NCBI RefSeq assembly: GCF_038618305.1
Contig: NZ_CP152017.1
Coordinates: 372,001-436,000, forward strand
From: Sporosarcina sp. FSL K6-2383
Lineage (GTDB): Bacteria; Bacillota; Bacilli; Bacillales_A; Planococcaceae
Direction: 5' to 3'
DNA length: 64,000 nt
In this document: positions 34,047-42,344 of the stretch, piece after piece
How the letters are laid out: each line of letters starts with the position of its first letter
Position numbering within the stretch: the stretch's first letter is position 1
Program-made: the position numbers and the translations under genes
Notes under the pieces: generated by a model
The model's input: the letters and a program-made list of their open reading frames with translations, nothing else
Database searches by the model: none
What the model was told of the DNA's origin: nothing

Positions 34047-35300
34047 ATGCAAGCCTACCATGGAAAATTGCTTGAATTAGTAGCGATTGATACCGAAGCA
34101 AATCAACCATTTCTACAAATTAGGCTATCATTTGAACAGGATATTGAATTACTTTGGAAAATTGATGCTGATACGGCTAATCATTTGAAAACCGTGACGA
34201 CACTCGGCCAATCTCACAAATATAGATTATCCTTTTCTAGTTTTTGGGATGCAGACCAACATCAATATATGAGCTTTTTAACAAGAACGCATCGAAACCA
34301 AAGCGAAAAGATTTATTTTCCATGTTCAGAAGCCTATGTCAACGGACTGAATGCTATTAAATATAGTGAGCAAATTAACCAAATTCAAGCTCTCCACTTT
34401 TTAACTAACCATTCACAGCATATTCATCCTGTCCAGCAACAAAAAGCTACACCGCACAGATTCTCTCGTAAATTTTCTTGGATAGTAGCCGCAACGCTTG
34501 CGATTACAGCCATTATTTCGTTTGGTAACTATCCTATGAATAACTTAGAGGTTATCCAAAATATAACTGTAAAAGCTAACGGTGCAGATAACGAAACTCC
34601 CTTAGATTTAACAGTTATAGAAGAAAGCCCATTAGTGGAACAGCAGCAAACGGCAAATCACTTCCCTAAAGAACCTGGAACTGAGCCTACTATTCCTACA
34701 AGTGAACCGGTTTTCCCTACAAGTGTACTCAATGAAGTAATTTCCTATAGTATTCTAGAAGGTACCGTCGCCCTTACTTTCGATGACGGACCCTCAAAAT
34801 ATACAAAAGAAATTACGGACATATTAAAGAGCTATCAAGTGGGCGGAACGTTTTTCTTTGTGGGCAGTAATGTACTTAAATATCCCAATCACGTTCAATA
34901 CGTTCACGCTAATGGCCATACAATCGGCAGTCATTCTATGAAACATACTGATTTAATAAAGCTTTCTTACGAAAAACAGGAACTCGATCTTTTGCATACA
35001 AACCAGTTAATTGAAGAAGTTATTCAAGAAAAGGTTATACTTTTTAGACCTCCTTATGGATCTAATAACGAAGAGACCTTAAAGGTCATGGAAAATAACC
35101 AGACAAAAATGGTTCTTTGGAATACAGATACACTAGATTGGAAAAGCCATAATGCCGATAAAATTGTGAATGCTGTACAGACATCTAAAGTTTCTGGTTC
35201 CATCATTCTTCTCCATGAATCCCAAGCTGTCATCGACGCTTTGCCACAAATCATCGACTACCTACAATCCCAGGATTTACAAATCGTCAATTTGCAGTAA
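34047..35300 (+). CDS. Membrane-anchored polysaccharide deacetylase with novel N-terminal domain
   Basis: This is a 417-residue protein. Residues 1-145 form an unrecognised, probably cytoplasmic domain. A membrane helix lies near 148-166 (WIVAATLAITAIISF), then an extracellular Pro/Thr-rich linker. A NodB-homology domain runs from about 235 to the end: motif 1 TFDDG, motif 2 HSMKHTD (HxxxH-type metal site), motif 3 RPPYG, motif 4 DTLDW and motif 5 LLHES. It should remove acetyl groups from N-acetylated cell wall or surface glycans. An AAAGGAGG site precedes the ATG. Confidence 0.85.
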   Translation: MQAYHGKLLELVAIDTEANQPFLQIRLSFEQDIELLWKIDADTANHLKTVTTLGQSHKYRLSFSSFWDADQHQYMSFLTRTHRNQSEKIYFPCSEAYVNGLNAIKYSEQINQIQALHFLTNHSQHIHPVQQQKATPHRFSRKFSWIVAATLAITAIISFGNYPMNNLEVIQNITVKANGADNETPLDLTVIEESPLVEQQQTANHFPKEPGTEPTIPTSEPVFPTSVLNEVISYSILEGTVALTFDDGPSKYTKEITDILKSYQVGGTFFFVGSNVLKYPNHVQYVHANGHTIGSHSMKHTDLIKLSYEKQELDLLHTNQLIEEVIQEKVILFRPPYGSNNEETLKVMENNQTKMVLWNTDTLDWKSHNADKIVNAVQTSKVSGSIILLHESQAVIDALPQIIDYLQSQDLQIVNLQ

Positions 35301-35342
35301 AAAAAACATTTGTTGCTACATGAACAAATGTTTTTTTTATTT
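35299..35342 (+). terminator. Terminator of the deacetylase gene
   Basis: AAAACATTTGTT pairs with AACAAATGTTTT, followed by a run of eight T. Confidence 0.88.
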
Positions 35343-35356
35343 TCTTTAATGATAAA

Positions 35357-36997
35357 TTACTGCTTCGATTTGAAAACACGACTCTTTGGAAAAAGCCTTT
35401 TCCAACTAAAGTAAATAACTACGCAAAGGACTATGACATAGACGTAAATACCGTAATCAAAAATGTTAGCGATAAGATGACCGACAACAAAGATACCGAC
35501 CAGTAAACCGAGTAGCAGCATTTTAGCCGCCCCTGCATCTTGGGCAAATTCAAAGGACTCGGAAAAAGGATACTCTCCGGCCTTCAAAATCGTGTATGTT
35601 ATAAGCATTTGCACAATTCCAACCAAGAAAATTGCGAATAGATCTGGCAATATTCTCACTGTGAAAATCCAAGTAAATACAAAGCTGAGTACTAAAAAAA
35701 CAGGCAAATACAATTTCACTAAAAAGGCTTTCAATGCCCCACTATAGGCGGCAGACGGCTGTTGAATGGGTGCAGCCTTAAACAACCAATTCCCTTTATA
35801 ACTTACCGAGAACTTTAGCATATGAACGATATTGGGAATCATCAGGTTACAAAAATACATAAATAAAAACATATTCCCCATCGCAATGTCTGACAACGTT
35901 CGCCCGCGCAATTCATTGAAAATAAAAATGAACGGAAAAACAAGCGACATTCCAAGTACCGGGTACACCTTCAGCTTAAATTCTCGCTCTTTCTTCATCA
36001 TCAGCACAGCAAAACGGAAGAATACTCTTTCTTCCGTATTCCAGCACACCATTTTTGCCCACGCCTCATCCCACCAATTGTTTTTCCGCTTCCTTTTTTT
36101 CGTATCATTCATTAACTTCTCTAAATTTCGTTCAAAAGAAGGCATTAAACGAGCGTAACTATACATGGCGAGCAACGGGACACAGATGGCAAGAATCGCA
36201 AAGACAATCATATAATAGGTTACATGATGGGCTAACAGCAGCTCGAACAGCGCACCATACCAAATAGGCGGTATGAAAAAATGCCACCAGCTAAATAGAT
36301 ACGTAAAATCTACGTCAACAAACTGAAATGATCGCATAAGTAGTTGATAGCCAACAACGACACCAATCGTTAACATAATTTGCACGTAGTTAATAATATC
36401 CTTAAGTTTTTCACCATCGAAAAACCGCAGAATAAACAAATATAATAATGAAGTAAAGACGACGACAAGCAAGATTGTTAACAATAACCCAACTAGAAAA
36501 ACAAGTGCAAAACCTATACCGTGTGTGAACAGACCCACGATGAGTGGAATCGTCACAAGCGAGCCCGTAATGAACACCATATAGATCATAATATGTACAA
36601 TTTTCGCCGCACTAATTGTTCTTCCGCTTATCGGCTTTGTTTGTAAAATATTTTTATCCCTCACATCGAGCAAGACAGACGAAAAATCCGAAATCATCGA
36701 CGTTGTTAAAAAAAACATAATGATGCCGAAAGCAACGCTCATTTGAAAAATATAATTTTCACCAAACACCATAAATGGGATGAGCATAAGTCCATACAAG
36801 CCATAGATCCACAGTGATTTCAAAAACTGATTGCCGTCCTTCTTTTTCCTAGCATCATTAAAAATCGTTGGCACCCTTCGCTCATCCATCGTCAGTTTGA
36901 TACGCAAAATTTTGTCCATAGCTTCGTAATCCACGCCTAGTCTTTTACATACAGGTTTGAATAACGCTAAAAATTTCAATGATCGAAAATCACGCAT
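35357..36997 (-). CDS. ABC-2-type exporter permease
   Basis: This 546-residue membrane protein has ten or more hydrophobic segments in two groups, separated by a basic loop with NDTKKRKRKNNWWDE. It is the channel half of an ABC exporter whose ATPase gene directly precedes and overlaps it by eight bases (36990-36997). The frame is open to 37027, but ATG 36997 has AGAGGGGC in front. The substrate is unknown; the two-gene design is like many bacterial lipid, peptide or drug exporters. Confidence 0.78.
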   Translation of the reverse strand: MRDFRSLKFLALFKPVCKRLGVDYEAMDKILRIKLTMDERRVPTIFNDARKKKDGNQFLKSLWIYGLYGLMLIPFMVFGENYIFQMSVAFGIIMFFLTTSMISDFSSVLLDVRDKNILQTKPISGRTISAAKIVHIMIYMVFITGSLVTIPLIVGLFTHGIGFALVFLVGLLLTILLVVVFTSLLYLFILRFFDGEKLKDIINYVQIMLTIGVVVGYQLLMRSFQFVDVDFTYLFSWWHFFIPPIWYGALFELLLAHHVTYYMIVFAILAICVPLLAMYSYARLMPSFERNLEKLMNDTKKRKRKNNWWDEAWAKMVCWNTEERVFFRFAVLMMKKEREFKLKVYPVLGMSLVFPFIFIFNELRGRTLSDIAMGNMFLFMYFCNLMIPNIVHMLKFSVSYKGNWLFKAAPIQQPSAAYSGALKAFLVKLYLPVFLVLSFVFTWIFTVRILPDLFAIFLVGIVQMLITYTILKAGEYPFSESFEFAQDAGAAKMLLLGLLVGIFVVGHLIANIFDYGIYVYVIVLCVVIYFSWKRLFPKSRVFKSKQ

Positions 36998-37790
36998 ACG
37001 TCTGCCCCTCTTGTACAATCGACACAAATTTCTCTGCTCTATTTTTATGGTCAGTAAAGCCCGTCAATTGATTGAAGATCTCAGCAAGAGTCCCTTCTTC
37101 GCTCATTTCCTGCAATTCCTCAAAACTACCATCTGCAATCACTTCGCCTTTCACAAGCAAGACGATGCGATTACTAATTTTCTCGACGAGGTCCATAATA
37201 TGTGACGAATAAAAAATGGTTTTTCCTTGCGCAGCAAGCTGTGCTAAAATCTCCTGAATTACCATCATACTATTTGCGTCTAGCCCACTTAACGGCTCAT
37301 CTAAAAATAATAAGTCTGGATCATGCAATAAGCTCGAAATGATTAAAACCTTTTGCTTCATCCCTTTTGAAAACGAAGATAGACGTGTGTTCCTAACATC
37401 ACCTAAGTCGAATTCATTCATAAGCTTTGTCGCTTTTTCTTCCGCATATTCCCGACTCATTCCATACAGCTCAGCAACAAAGACCAAATACTCGCTTGCT
37501 GTCAAATTATCGTATGCTTCCGCATTTTCTGGGACATAGCCAATTTTGCGTTTATACGAAGGGTCACCCGAGGCAATATCCTGTCCAAAAATCTTTACTT
37601 TTCCCTGGTAAGTATCAATGAGTCCTAGCATGATTTTAACCGTTGTACTCTTTCCAGCACCGTTTGGCCCAATGTAACCAATTATTTGCCCTCTAGACAC
37701 TTCTAAATTGACGCCATTTAATACACGTTTTCCACCATAATCCATCGTCACATTTTTAAGAGATAATACCTTTTCAGCAGCAGTCTCCAT
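36990..37790 (-). CDS. ABC transporter ATP-binding protein
   Basis: This is a 266-residue ATPase of the exporter. Walker A is GPNGAGKST, the Q-loop region IGYVPENAEAYDNLTA, the signature is LSSFSKGMKQKVLIIS, Walker B is LLFLDEPLSGLD and the H-loop YSSHIMD. SKGMKQ replaces the strict LSGGQ, as is common in ABC-2 exporters (CcmA group). The ATG at 37790 has AAGGGGTGAG in front. No regulator gene is attached. Confidence 0.88.
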   Translation of the reverse strand: METAAEKVLSLKNVTMDYGGKRVLNGVNLEVSRGQIIGYIGPNGAGKSTTVKIMLGLIDTYQGKVKIFGQDIASGDPSYKRKIGYVPENAEAYDNLTASEYLVFVAELYGMSREYAEEKATKLMNEFDLGDVRNTRLSSFSKGMKQKVLIISSLLHDPDLLFLDEPLSGLDANSMMVIQEILAQLAAQGKTIFYSSHIMDLVEKISNRIVLLVKGEVIADGSFEELQEMSEEGTLAEIFNQLTGFTDHKNRAEKFVSIVQEGQTYA

Positions 37791-37878
37791 ACACTCACCC
37801 CTTACCTATAATTATGTTATTATTCTAACATTTACTTGTGAAAATTGTGATGATTTCCCTTTTCTTTAGAATCCGGAT

Positions 37879-38769
37879 TCAAAACCGCTTGCTCTCCAAA
37901 ATCTCAACAAATCTCGTGGAAGCTGGTGATAGTGGCACGGTTTTTAAAAAGCAGACACCAATACTCCTCTTCGGAATATCTTCAAGTAATTGGGCTTCAG
38001 ATAACGATCCATTCTCTAAATACTCTTTGGAAAACTCTCTCGTTACACATGCAATGCCCAAATTGATTTTGGCAAACTCCAATAATAAGTCATGAGAACC
38101 TAATTCAAATTCTGGTGAAAACTGTATGCCGCGCGCTATCATAAAGTCCTCTACATACTTTCTTGAATTAGATTTTGGTTCAAGAAATATTAAAGGTAAT
38201 TTCACTAACTCATTAAGACCTAACGGCTTTGCTAATATCTTTTTAAATTTCTCTCCGTAAACAAATATATCTTGGACATCAAAACAAGGTCTCACTTCCA
38301 ATGTAGGATCGTCAATGGGTAGGTTACAAATCGCAATATCTACCTCACCTGATTTTAGCGTCGCACAGAGCTCCACAGTTGTTCCATTAACAATTTTGAA
38401 CTTTATATTTGGGTAACCATTATGAAAAAACTCTAAAAAGGGCAATAAAAAATACCTCGAAATGGTATCACCTACACCAATCTTTAATTCACCTGTCGTT
38501 AAATTCTTAAATTCTAAAATCTTTTCTTCTCCAACACGCAGAAGGTTAATAGCTGAATTTGCATATTCAAATAATAGATTACCTTCATTTGTTAACGACA
38601 CGCCTTTAGGTGTTCGGTTAAAAAGGCGTGTATCCAATTCTTTTTCTAACTGCATGATGGACTGACTGACGGCTGGTTGTGTCATATATAACTCTCTTGC
38701 TGCCTTGGAAAAGCTTTTATTAACAGCTACCTGACAAAAAACTTTATATAAATCTAGTTTACTTACCAT
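37879..38769 (-). CDS. LysR-family transcriptional regulator
   Basis: This 296-residue regulator has an N-terminal winged HTH (FCQVAVNKSFSKAARELYMT, QPAVSQSIMQLEKELDTRLF, NRTPKGVSLTNEG) and a C-terminal periplasmic-binding-like effector domain (GELKIGVGDTISRYFLLPF). ATG 38769 follows AGGGGTG. It is divergent from the CofE-like gene, and a LysR protein often controls its divergent neighbour; here, however, a hairpin repeat (38864-38981) lies between the two genes. The ligand is unknown. Confidence 0.87.
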   Translation of the reverse strand: MVSKLDLYKVFCQVAVNKSFSKAARELYMTQPAVSQSIMQLEKELDTRLFNRTPKGVSLTNEGNLLFEYANSAINLLRVGEEKILEFKNLTTGELKIGVGDTISRYFLLPFLEFFHNGYPNIKFKIVNGTTVELCATLKSGEVDIAICNLPIDDPTLEVRPCFDVQDIFVYGEKFKKILAKPLGLNELVKLPLIFLEPKSNSRKYVEDFMIARGIQFSPEFELGSHDLLLEFAKINLGIACVTREFSKEYLENGSLSEAQLLEDIPKRSIGVCFLKTVPLSPASTRFVEILESKRF

Positions 38770-38863
38770 ATAAGCACCCCTTATACCTATCATTCGATAT
38801 ATTAATTTTACTTATACCATTACACTGATGTATATTACAAGTAGATAGTTAGATAATGATAAT

Positions 38864-38981
38864 ATCAATTACGCCTCGGCGTGATTGCGTCCAAATTTTG
38901 AATTGCATTTGTGCAATTCATTCCTTTAAAAATTTGTGACATCCGCCGGAGGCTTACCTTGCTTCGGCAGAAGCAAGGTAA
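38864..38981. repeat. Modular hairpin repeat, copy between lysR-type and CofE-like genes
   Basis: It shows the same order as 13427-13540: palindrome around ACGCCTCGGCGT, the CAAATTTTGAATTG stem with AAAATTTG and a TGCA tip, the ATCCGCCGGAGGC spacer, then the hairpin TTACCTTGCTTC-GGCA-GAAGCAAGGTAA. Relative to the T-box copy a G-C pair of the long stem is replaced by A-T on both arms. Confidence 0.85.
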
Positions 38982-39012
38982 ATAGACTTTATAATTCTGA
39001 GGAGCGATTCAA

Positions 39013-40203
39013 TTGGGAAGAGTAGTTGGAACAGTTGCGAGAGGTCTACGTTGCCCTATTATCAATCAAGGGGACAATATCGAAGACATCGTTGTAGATA
39101 GCGTATTACAAGCCGCAGAAATTGAAGGCTTTCACATTAATGATAAAGATATCGTCTCCATTACAGAATCTATCGTTGCCCGTGCACAAGGGAACTATGC
39201 AACCATCGATCAAATTGCCAAAGATGTTCACGCTAAATTTGGAGACGACACAATCGGTGTCATTTTTCCGATTTTAAGCCGCAACCGCTTTGCAAACTGT
39301 CTTCGTGGTATTGCAAAAGGGGCTAAGAAAATTGTCATTATGCTGAGTTACCCGTCTGATGAAGTTGGAAATCACCTAATCAGCCTTGATCAATTGGATG
39401 AAAAAGGAATTAACCCATGGACGGATGTGCTTACTGAGCAAGAATTCCGCCAGCATTTTGGCTACCAAAAGCATACGTTCACGGGAGTCGACTATATTGA
39501 TTACTACAAATCGTTAGCTGCAGAATTTGGGGTTGAATGTGAGATTATCTTCTCTCAAAAACCGAAAACCATTTTACATTATACGAAGAGTGTTTTAACA
39601 TGTGACATTCACACGCGTTTCCGTACAAAGCGTATTTTAGAAGAAAACGGTGCTGAAAAAGTATTTACACTGGATGATATTTTATCAGAATCGGTGGATG
39701 GTAGCGGCTATAACGAAGAATACGGCTTACTTGGTTCAAACAAATCAACAGATGATGGGGTTAAACTTTTCCCACGCAACTGCCAACCAGTCGTCGACAA
39801 TATTCAACGTATGTTACTCGAAAAAACAGGTAAAGTAGTGGAAGTAATGGTTTACGGAGACGGAGCGTTTAAGGACCCTGTCGGTAAGATTTGGGAGCTA
39901 GCTGATCCAGTCGTATCTCCTGCATACACGCCTGGACTTGCAGGTAAGCCAAACGAAGTAAAACTGAAATACTTGGCAGACAACAACTTTGCAGACCTAC
40001 GTGGCGAAGAGTTAAACAAAGCGATCTCCGAATTCATCGACAACAAAGATGAGGACCTCACTGGTTCAATGGAAGCGCAAGGTACGACTCCACGGAAACT
40101 AACAGACCTCATTGGTTCTCTCTCTGACTTAACGTCAGGTAGTGGAGATAAAGGTACACCTATTGTCTTTATCCAAGGGTACTTTGATAACTTTACGAAA
40201 TAA
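39013..40203 (+). CDS. CofE-like ligase (coenzyme F420-0:L-glutamate ligase family)
   Basis: This 396-residue protein belongs to the F420-0:gamma-glutamyl ligase family seen in Firmicutes. Recognisable pieces are GRVVGTVARGLRCPIINQGD at the start, DKDIVSITESIVARAQGNY, FPILSRNRFANCLRGIAKG and VMVYGDGAFKDPVGKIWELADPVV. True CofE adds glutamate to F420-0 using GTP. No other F420 gene is in this window, and Bacillales generally lack F420, so a different gamma-glutamyl ligation is likely. The start is TTG 39013 with GAGGAG. A strong terminator follows. Confidence 0.78.
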   Translation: MGRVVGTVARGLRCPIINQGDNIEDIVVDSVLQAAEIEGFHINDKDIVSITESIVARAQGNYATIDQIAKDVHAKFGDDTIGVIFPILSRNRFANCLRGIAKGAKKIVIMLSYPSDEVGNHLISLDQLDEKGINPWTDVLTEQEFRQHFGYQKHTFTGVDYIDYYKSLAAEFGVECEIIFSQKPKTILHYTKSVLTCDIHTRFRTKRILEENGAEKVFTLDDILSESVDGSGYNEEYGLLGSNKSTDDGVKLFPRNCQPVVDNIQRMLLEKTGKVVEVMVYGDGAFKDPVGKIWELADPVVSPAYTPGLAGKPNEVKLKYLADNNFADLRGEELNKAISEFIDNKDEDLTGSMEAQGTTPRKLTDLIGSLSDLTSGSGDKGTPIVFIQGYFDNFTK

Positions 40204-40212
40204 AATAAACGA

Positions 40213-40266
40213 ACACAATGCCAGGCAATCGAAATCTCCATAATTCGATTGCCTGGTATTTTTTAT
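40213..40266 (+). terminator. Terminator of the CofE-like gene
   Basis: CCAGGCAATCGAA pairs with TTCGATTGCCTGG and is followed by a T-rich run. The stem base resembles other hairpins of this window (TGCCAGG). Confidence 0.85.
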
Positions 40267-40279
40267 TTTAAATTGAGCA

Positions 40280-40329
40280 TTGACATTTTACAACCATCGT
40301 TATATGGTTAGTTACATAAGTAACTAACC
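40280..40329 (+). promoter_or_regulatory. Promoter and palindromic operator of the YtrA-like exporter operon
   Basis: TTGACA (40280-40285) and TATGGT (40303-40308) are 17 bases apart. A perfect palindrome GGTTAGTTAC-ATAA-GTAACTAACC (40306-40329) overlaps the -10 box and the start of transcription, where a YtrA-type GntR repressor would block it. Confidence 0.75.
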
Positions 40330-40346
40330 AACATGGTGGTGAAGAA

Positions 40347-40718
40347 GTGAAAAACTTAATTGATGATGGTCGGCCAATTTTCATTCAAATTGCCGAGCGA
40401 GTTGAAGATGACATTATTGAAGGCGTCCTGCCAGAAGAATCGCAAGTCCCCTCAACCAATCAGTTCGCCGCATTTTACAAAATCAATCCTGCTACTGCTG
40501 CGAAAGGTGTAAATCTGTTGGTAGACGAAGAAATTTTATATAAAAAGCGAGGGATTGGAATGTTTGTGGCAGAAGGAGCGCGAGCAAAAGTAAAGGAAAA
40601 GCGTAAAGAACAATTTTTTGAACAGTATATAGTCACGATGATTCAGGAGGCGGAGAAGCTTGGAATTACAGCGGACCAGTTAACGGATATGATTCGGAGA
40701 GGAGATAATAAACGATGA
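40347..40718 (+). CDS. GntR-family regulator, YtrA subfamily
   Basis: This is a 123-residue short GntR protein: winged HTH (RPIFIQIAERVEDDIIEG, QVPSTNQFAAFYKINPAT, AAKGVNLLVDEEILYKKRG) followed by a short basic helical tail (ARAKVKEKRKEQFFEQYI), the YtrA layout. YtrA proteins repress ABC exporter operons that respond to cell-wall or membrane stress. The start is GTG 40347 after GGTGAAGAA. Its stop overlaps the ATPase start by four bases, so the three genes form one operon, and the palindrome upstream is its likely target. Confidence 0.86.
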   Translation: MKNLIDDGRPIFIQIAERVEDDIIEGVLPEESQVPSTNQFAAFYKINPATAAKGVNLLVDEEILYKKRGIGMFVAEGARAKVKEKRKEQFFEQYIVTMIQEAEKLGITADQLTDMIRRGDNKR

Positions 40719-41599
40719 ACAAAGTGATTGAAGTTAAACAGCTTACAAAATCATATGGGCAGTTTGCAGCTTTACAGGACGTCAGTTTCTCCATCTATGC
40801 AAATAAAATATACGGACTTCTCGGTAGAAACGGCGCAGGAAAAACAACGATGATGAAAATGATTACAGCTCAACTTTTTCCGACTAGTGGTGATTTAAAT
40901 GTATTTGGAGTAGACCCCTATGAAAATGCCAACGCTCTTAGCCAAATATGTTTTATTAAAGAAAGCCAACAGTACCCTGACTATTACAGCGTTCTTGATG
41001 TTTTGGAAGTCTCCAAATCTATTTTTCCAAATTGGGACGCCGACTTGTCTAGCTCACTAGTCGATGATTTCAATTTACCTTTGAAACGGAGAATTAAAAA
41101 GCTGTCGCGCGGAATGCTTTCAGCAGTCGGAATTGTCGTAGGTCTCGCAAGTCGGGCACCACTAACTATTTTTGATGAACCGTATTTGGGGCTCGATGCG
41201 GTTTCAAGAGGGGTATTTTACGATCGATTAATGGAGGATTATTCAGAACATCCTCGTACCGTCATCTTATCTACCCACTTAATTGACGAGGTAAGTAACT
41301 TGCTTGAGCATGTGTTAGTTATTGACAACGGCAAGCTAATCATTGACAAAGATGCGGAGGAACTGCGTGGGAAAGCATTTACAGTCACAGGGCAAGCTTC
41401 GAAGGTGGAAGCATTCCTCGTAGGGAAAGAAACTGTACATCGTGAGCCATTCGGCGGTTTGCTTTCAGCTACTGTCATTCGTAGCAAGGATGGTTCAGAT
41501 CAACAACAGGGGGAAGCAAGTGGACTTGAAGTTTCACCTGTCTCTTTGCAACAACTCGTCGTTCATTTGACAAATGACAAAAAAGGAGTGTTTGCATAA
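40715..41599 (+). CDS. ABC transporter ATP-binding protein, YtrB type
   Basis: This is a 294-residue ATPase. Walker A is GRNGAGKTT, the Q-loop region ICFIKESQQYPDYYSV, the signature is LSRGMLSAVGIVVGLA, Walker B is LTIFDEPYLGLDAVSR and the H-loop ILSTHLIDEV. The C-terminal 70 residues are a variable tail. The RGM-type signature is degenerate relative to LSGGQ, as in other YtrB-like proteins. It is coupled to the GntR gene by a four-base overlap and to the permease by one base. Confidence 0.88.
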   Translation: MNKVIEVKQLTKSYGQFAALQDVSFSIYANKIYGLLGRNGAGKTTMMKMITAQLFPTSGDLNVFGVDPYENANALSQICFIKESQQYPDYYSVLDVLEVSKSIFPNWDADLSSSLVDDFNLPLKRRIKKLSRGMLSAVGIVVGLASRAPLTIFDEPYLGLDAVSRGVFYDRLMEDYSEHPRTVILSTHLIDEVSNLLEHVLVIDNGKLIIDKDAEELRGKAFTVTGQASKVEAFLVGKETVHREPFGGLLSATVIRSKDGSDQQQGEASGLEVSPVSLQQLVVHLTNDKKGVFA

Positions 41600-42285
41600 T
41601 GAATCGAATTTCCGGTGTCTTAACCCTTCATTTTCGAGATAAATGGTCATGGATTTATATTCCAGCCATAATTCTATTCTCTAGTTTCGCTGTAAATCTC
41701 ATTATTGGTTTCTTGGTACCAAGTCAAGTAGCCATTTATACAGGCGGAGTCTCATCCATTTTTATTTATCTTTTTGTAGCAGGGATTATCGTAGTCGCAA
41801 AAACGTTTCCTTTTGCAGTCGGAATGTCGATTAGAAGAGTCGATTATTTTATCGGGACTGTAGTGATTGGAGCAATTTCCAGCTTCGTATTCTCCTTACT
41901 GATTTTTTTAATGGGACAGTTAGAAAACCAGTCGAATGGCTGGGGAAATAGGCTCCACTTTTTCTATTTCCCTTATGTAAACGATGGTACGTTAGTGGAA
42001 CAGTTTGGTATGTACATGATCCTATTTCTTCATTTATTCTTCCTTGGCTTTTTAATCGCAAGCTTTGCGAAACGCTTTGGGCGCAAGGGGATGTTCATTT
42101 CATCAATGGCCTTCCTGCTAATCGGAAGTATCGCAGTTTACCTCATACATTTTTTTGAACTTTGGGGTAATATTTTCAGTTGGTTTGTAGACAAAACAGC
42201 TGTACAAATTTCCTTCTGGCTTTTGCCTTTGGTACTGTTCTATTTACTCGCTTCGTTCCTACTTTTGCGGAGAACAAGCGTATAA
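41599..42285 (+). CDS. ABC exporter membrane subunit
   Basis: This 228-residue membrane protein has six hydrophobic segments (for example IPAIILFSSFAVNLIIGFLV near the start and SFWLLPLVLFYLLASFLLL at the end). It has no conserved motif I can name and is recognised as the permease only by position after the ATPase. The ATG overlaps the ATPase stop (TAATG). It probably forms an exporter whose expression is held off by the GntR protein until a stress signal. Confidence 0.75.
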   Translation: MNRISGVLTLHFRDKWSWIYIPAIILFSSFAVNLIIGFLVPSQVAIYTGGVSSIFIYLFVAGIIVVAKTFPFAVGMSIRRVDYFIGTVVIGAISSFVFSLLIFLMGQLENQSNGWGNRLHFFYFPYVNDGTLVEQFGMYMILFLHLFFLGFLIASFAKRFGRKGMFISSMAFLLIGSIAVYLIHFFELWGNIFSWFVDKTAVQISFWLLPLVLFYLLASFLLLRRTSV

Positions 42286-42287
42286 AT

Positions 42288-42342
42288 TAAAAAATGCCAG
42301 GTACCCGAATGATTCAACATTCGATGAGTACTTGGCTTTTGA
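42288..42342. terminator. Terminator hairpin of the TACTCGA...GAGTA family, copy 1
   Basis: GCCAGGTACCC...GAGTACTTGGC with loop GATTCAACATTCGAT lies between convergent genes. Very similar hairpins, loops included, occur at 53110-53168 and 53884-53945. Confidence 0.78.
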
Positions 42343-42344
42343 AT

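Noticed and set aside
39852..40241. Minus-strand open frame of 129 codons inside the CofE-like gene
   Set aside because: It is antisense to a well-supported gene and has a Ser/Pro-rich composition typical of frame shadows.
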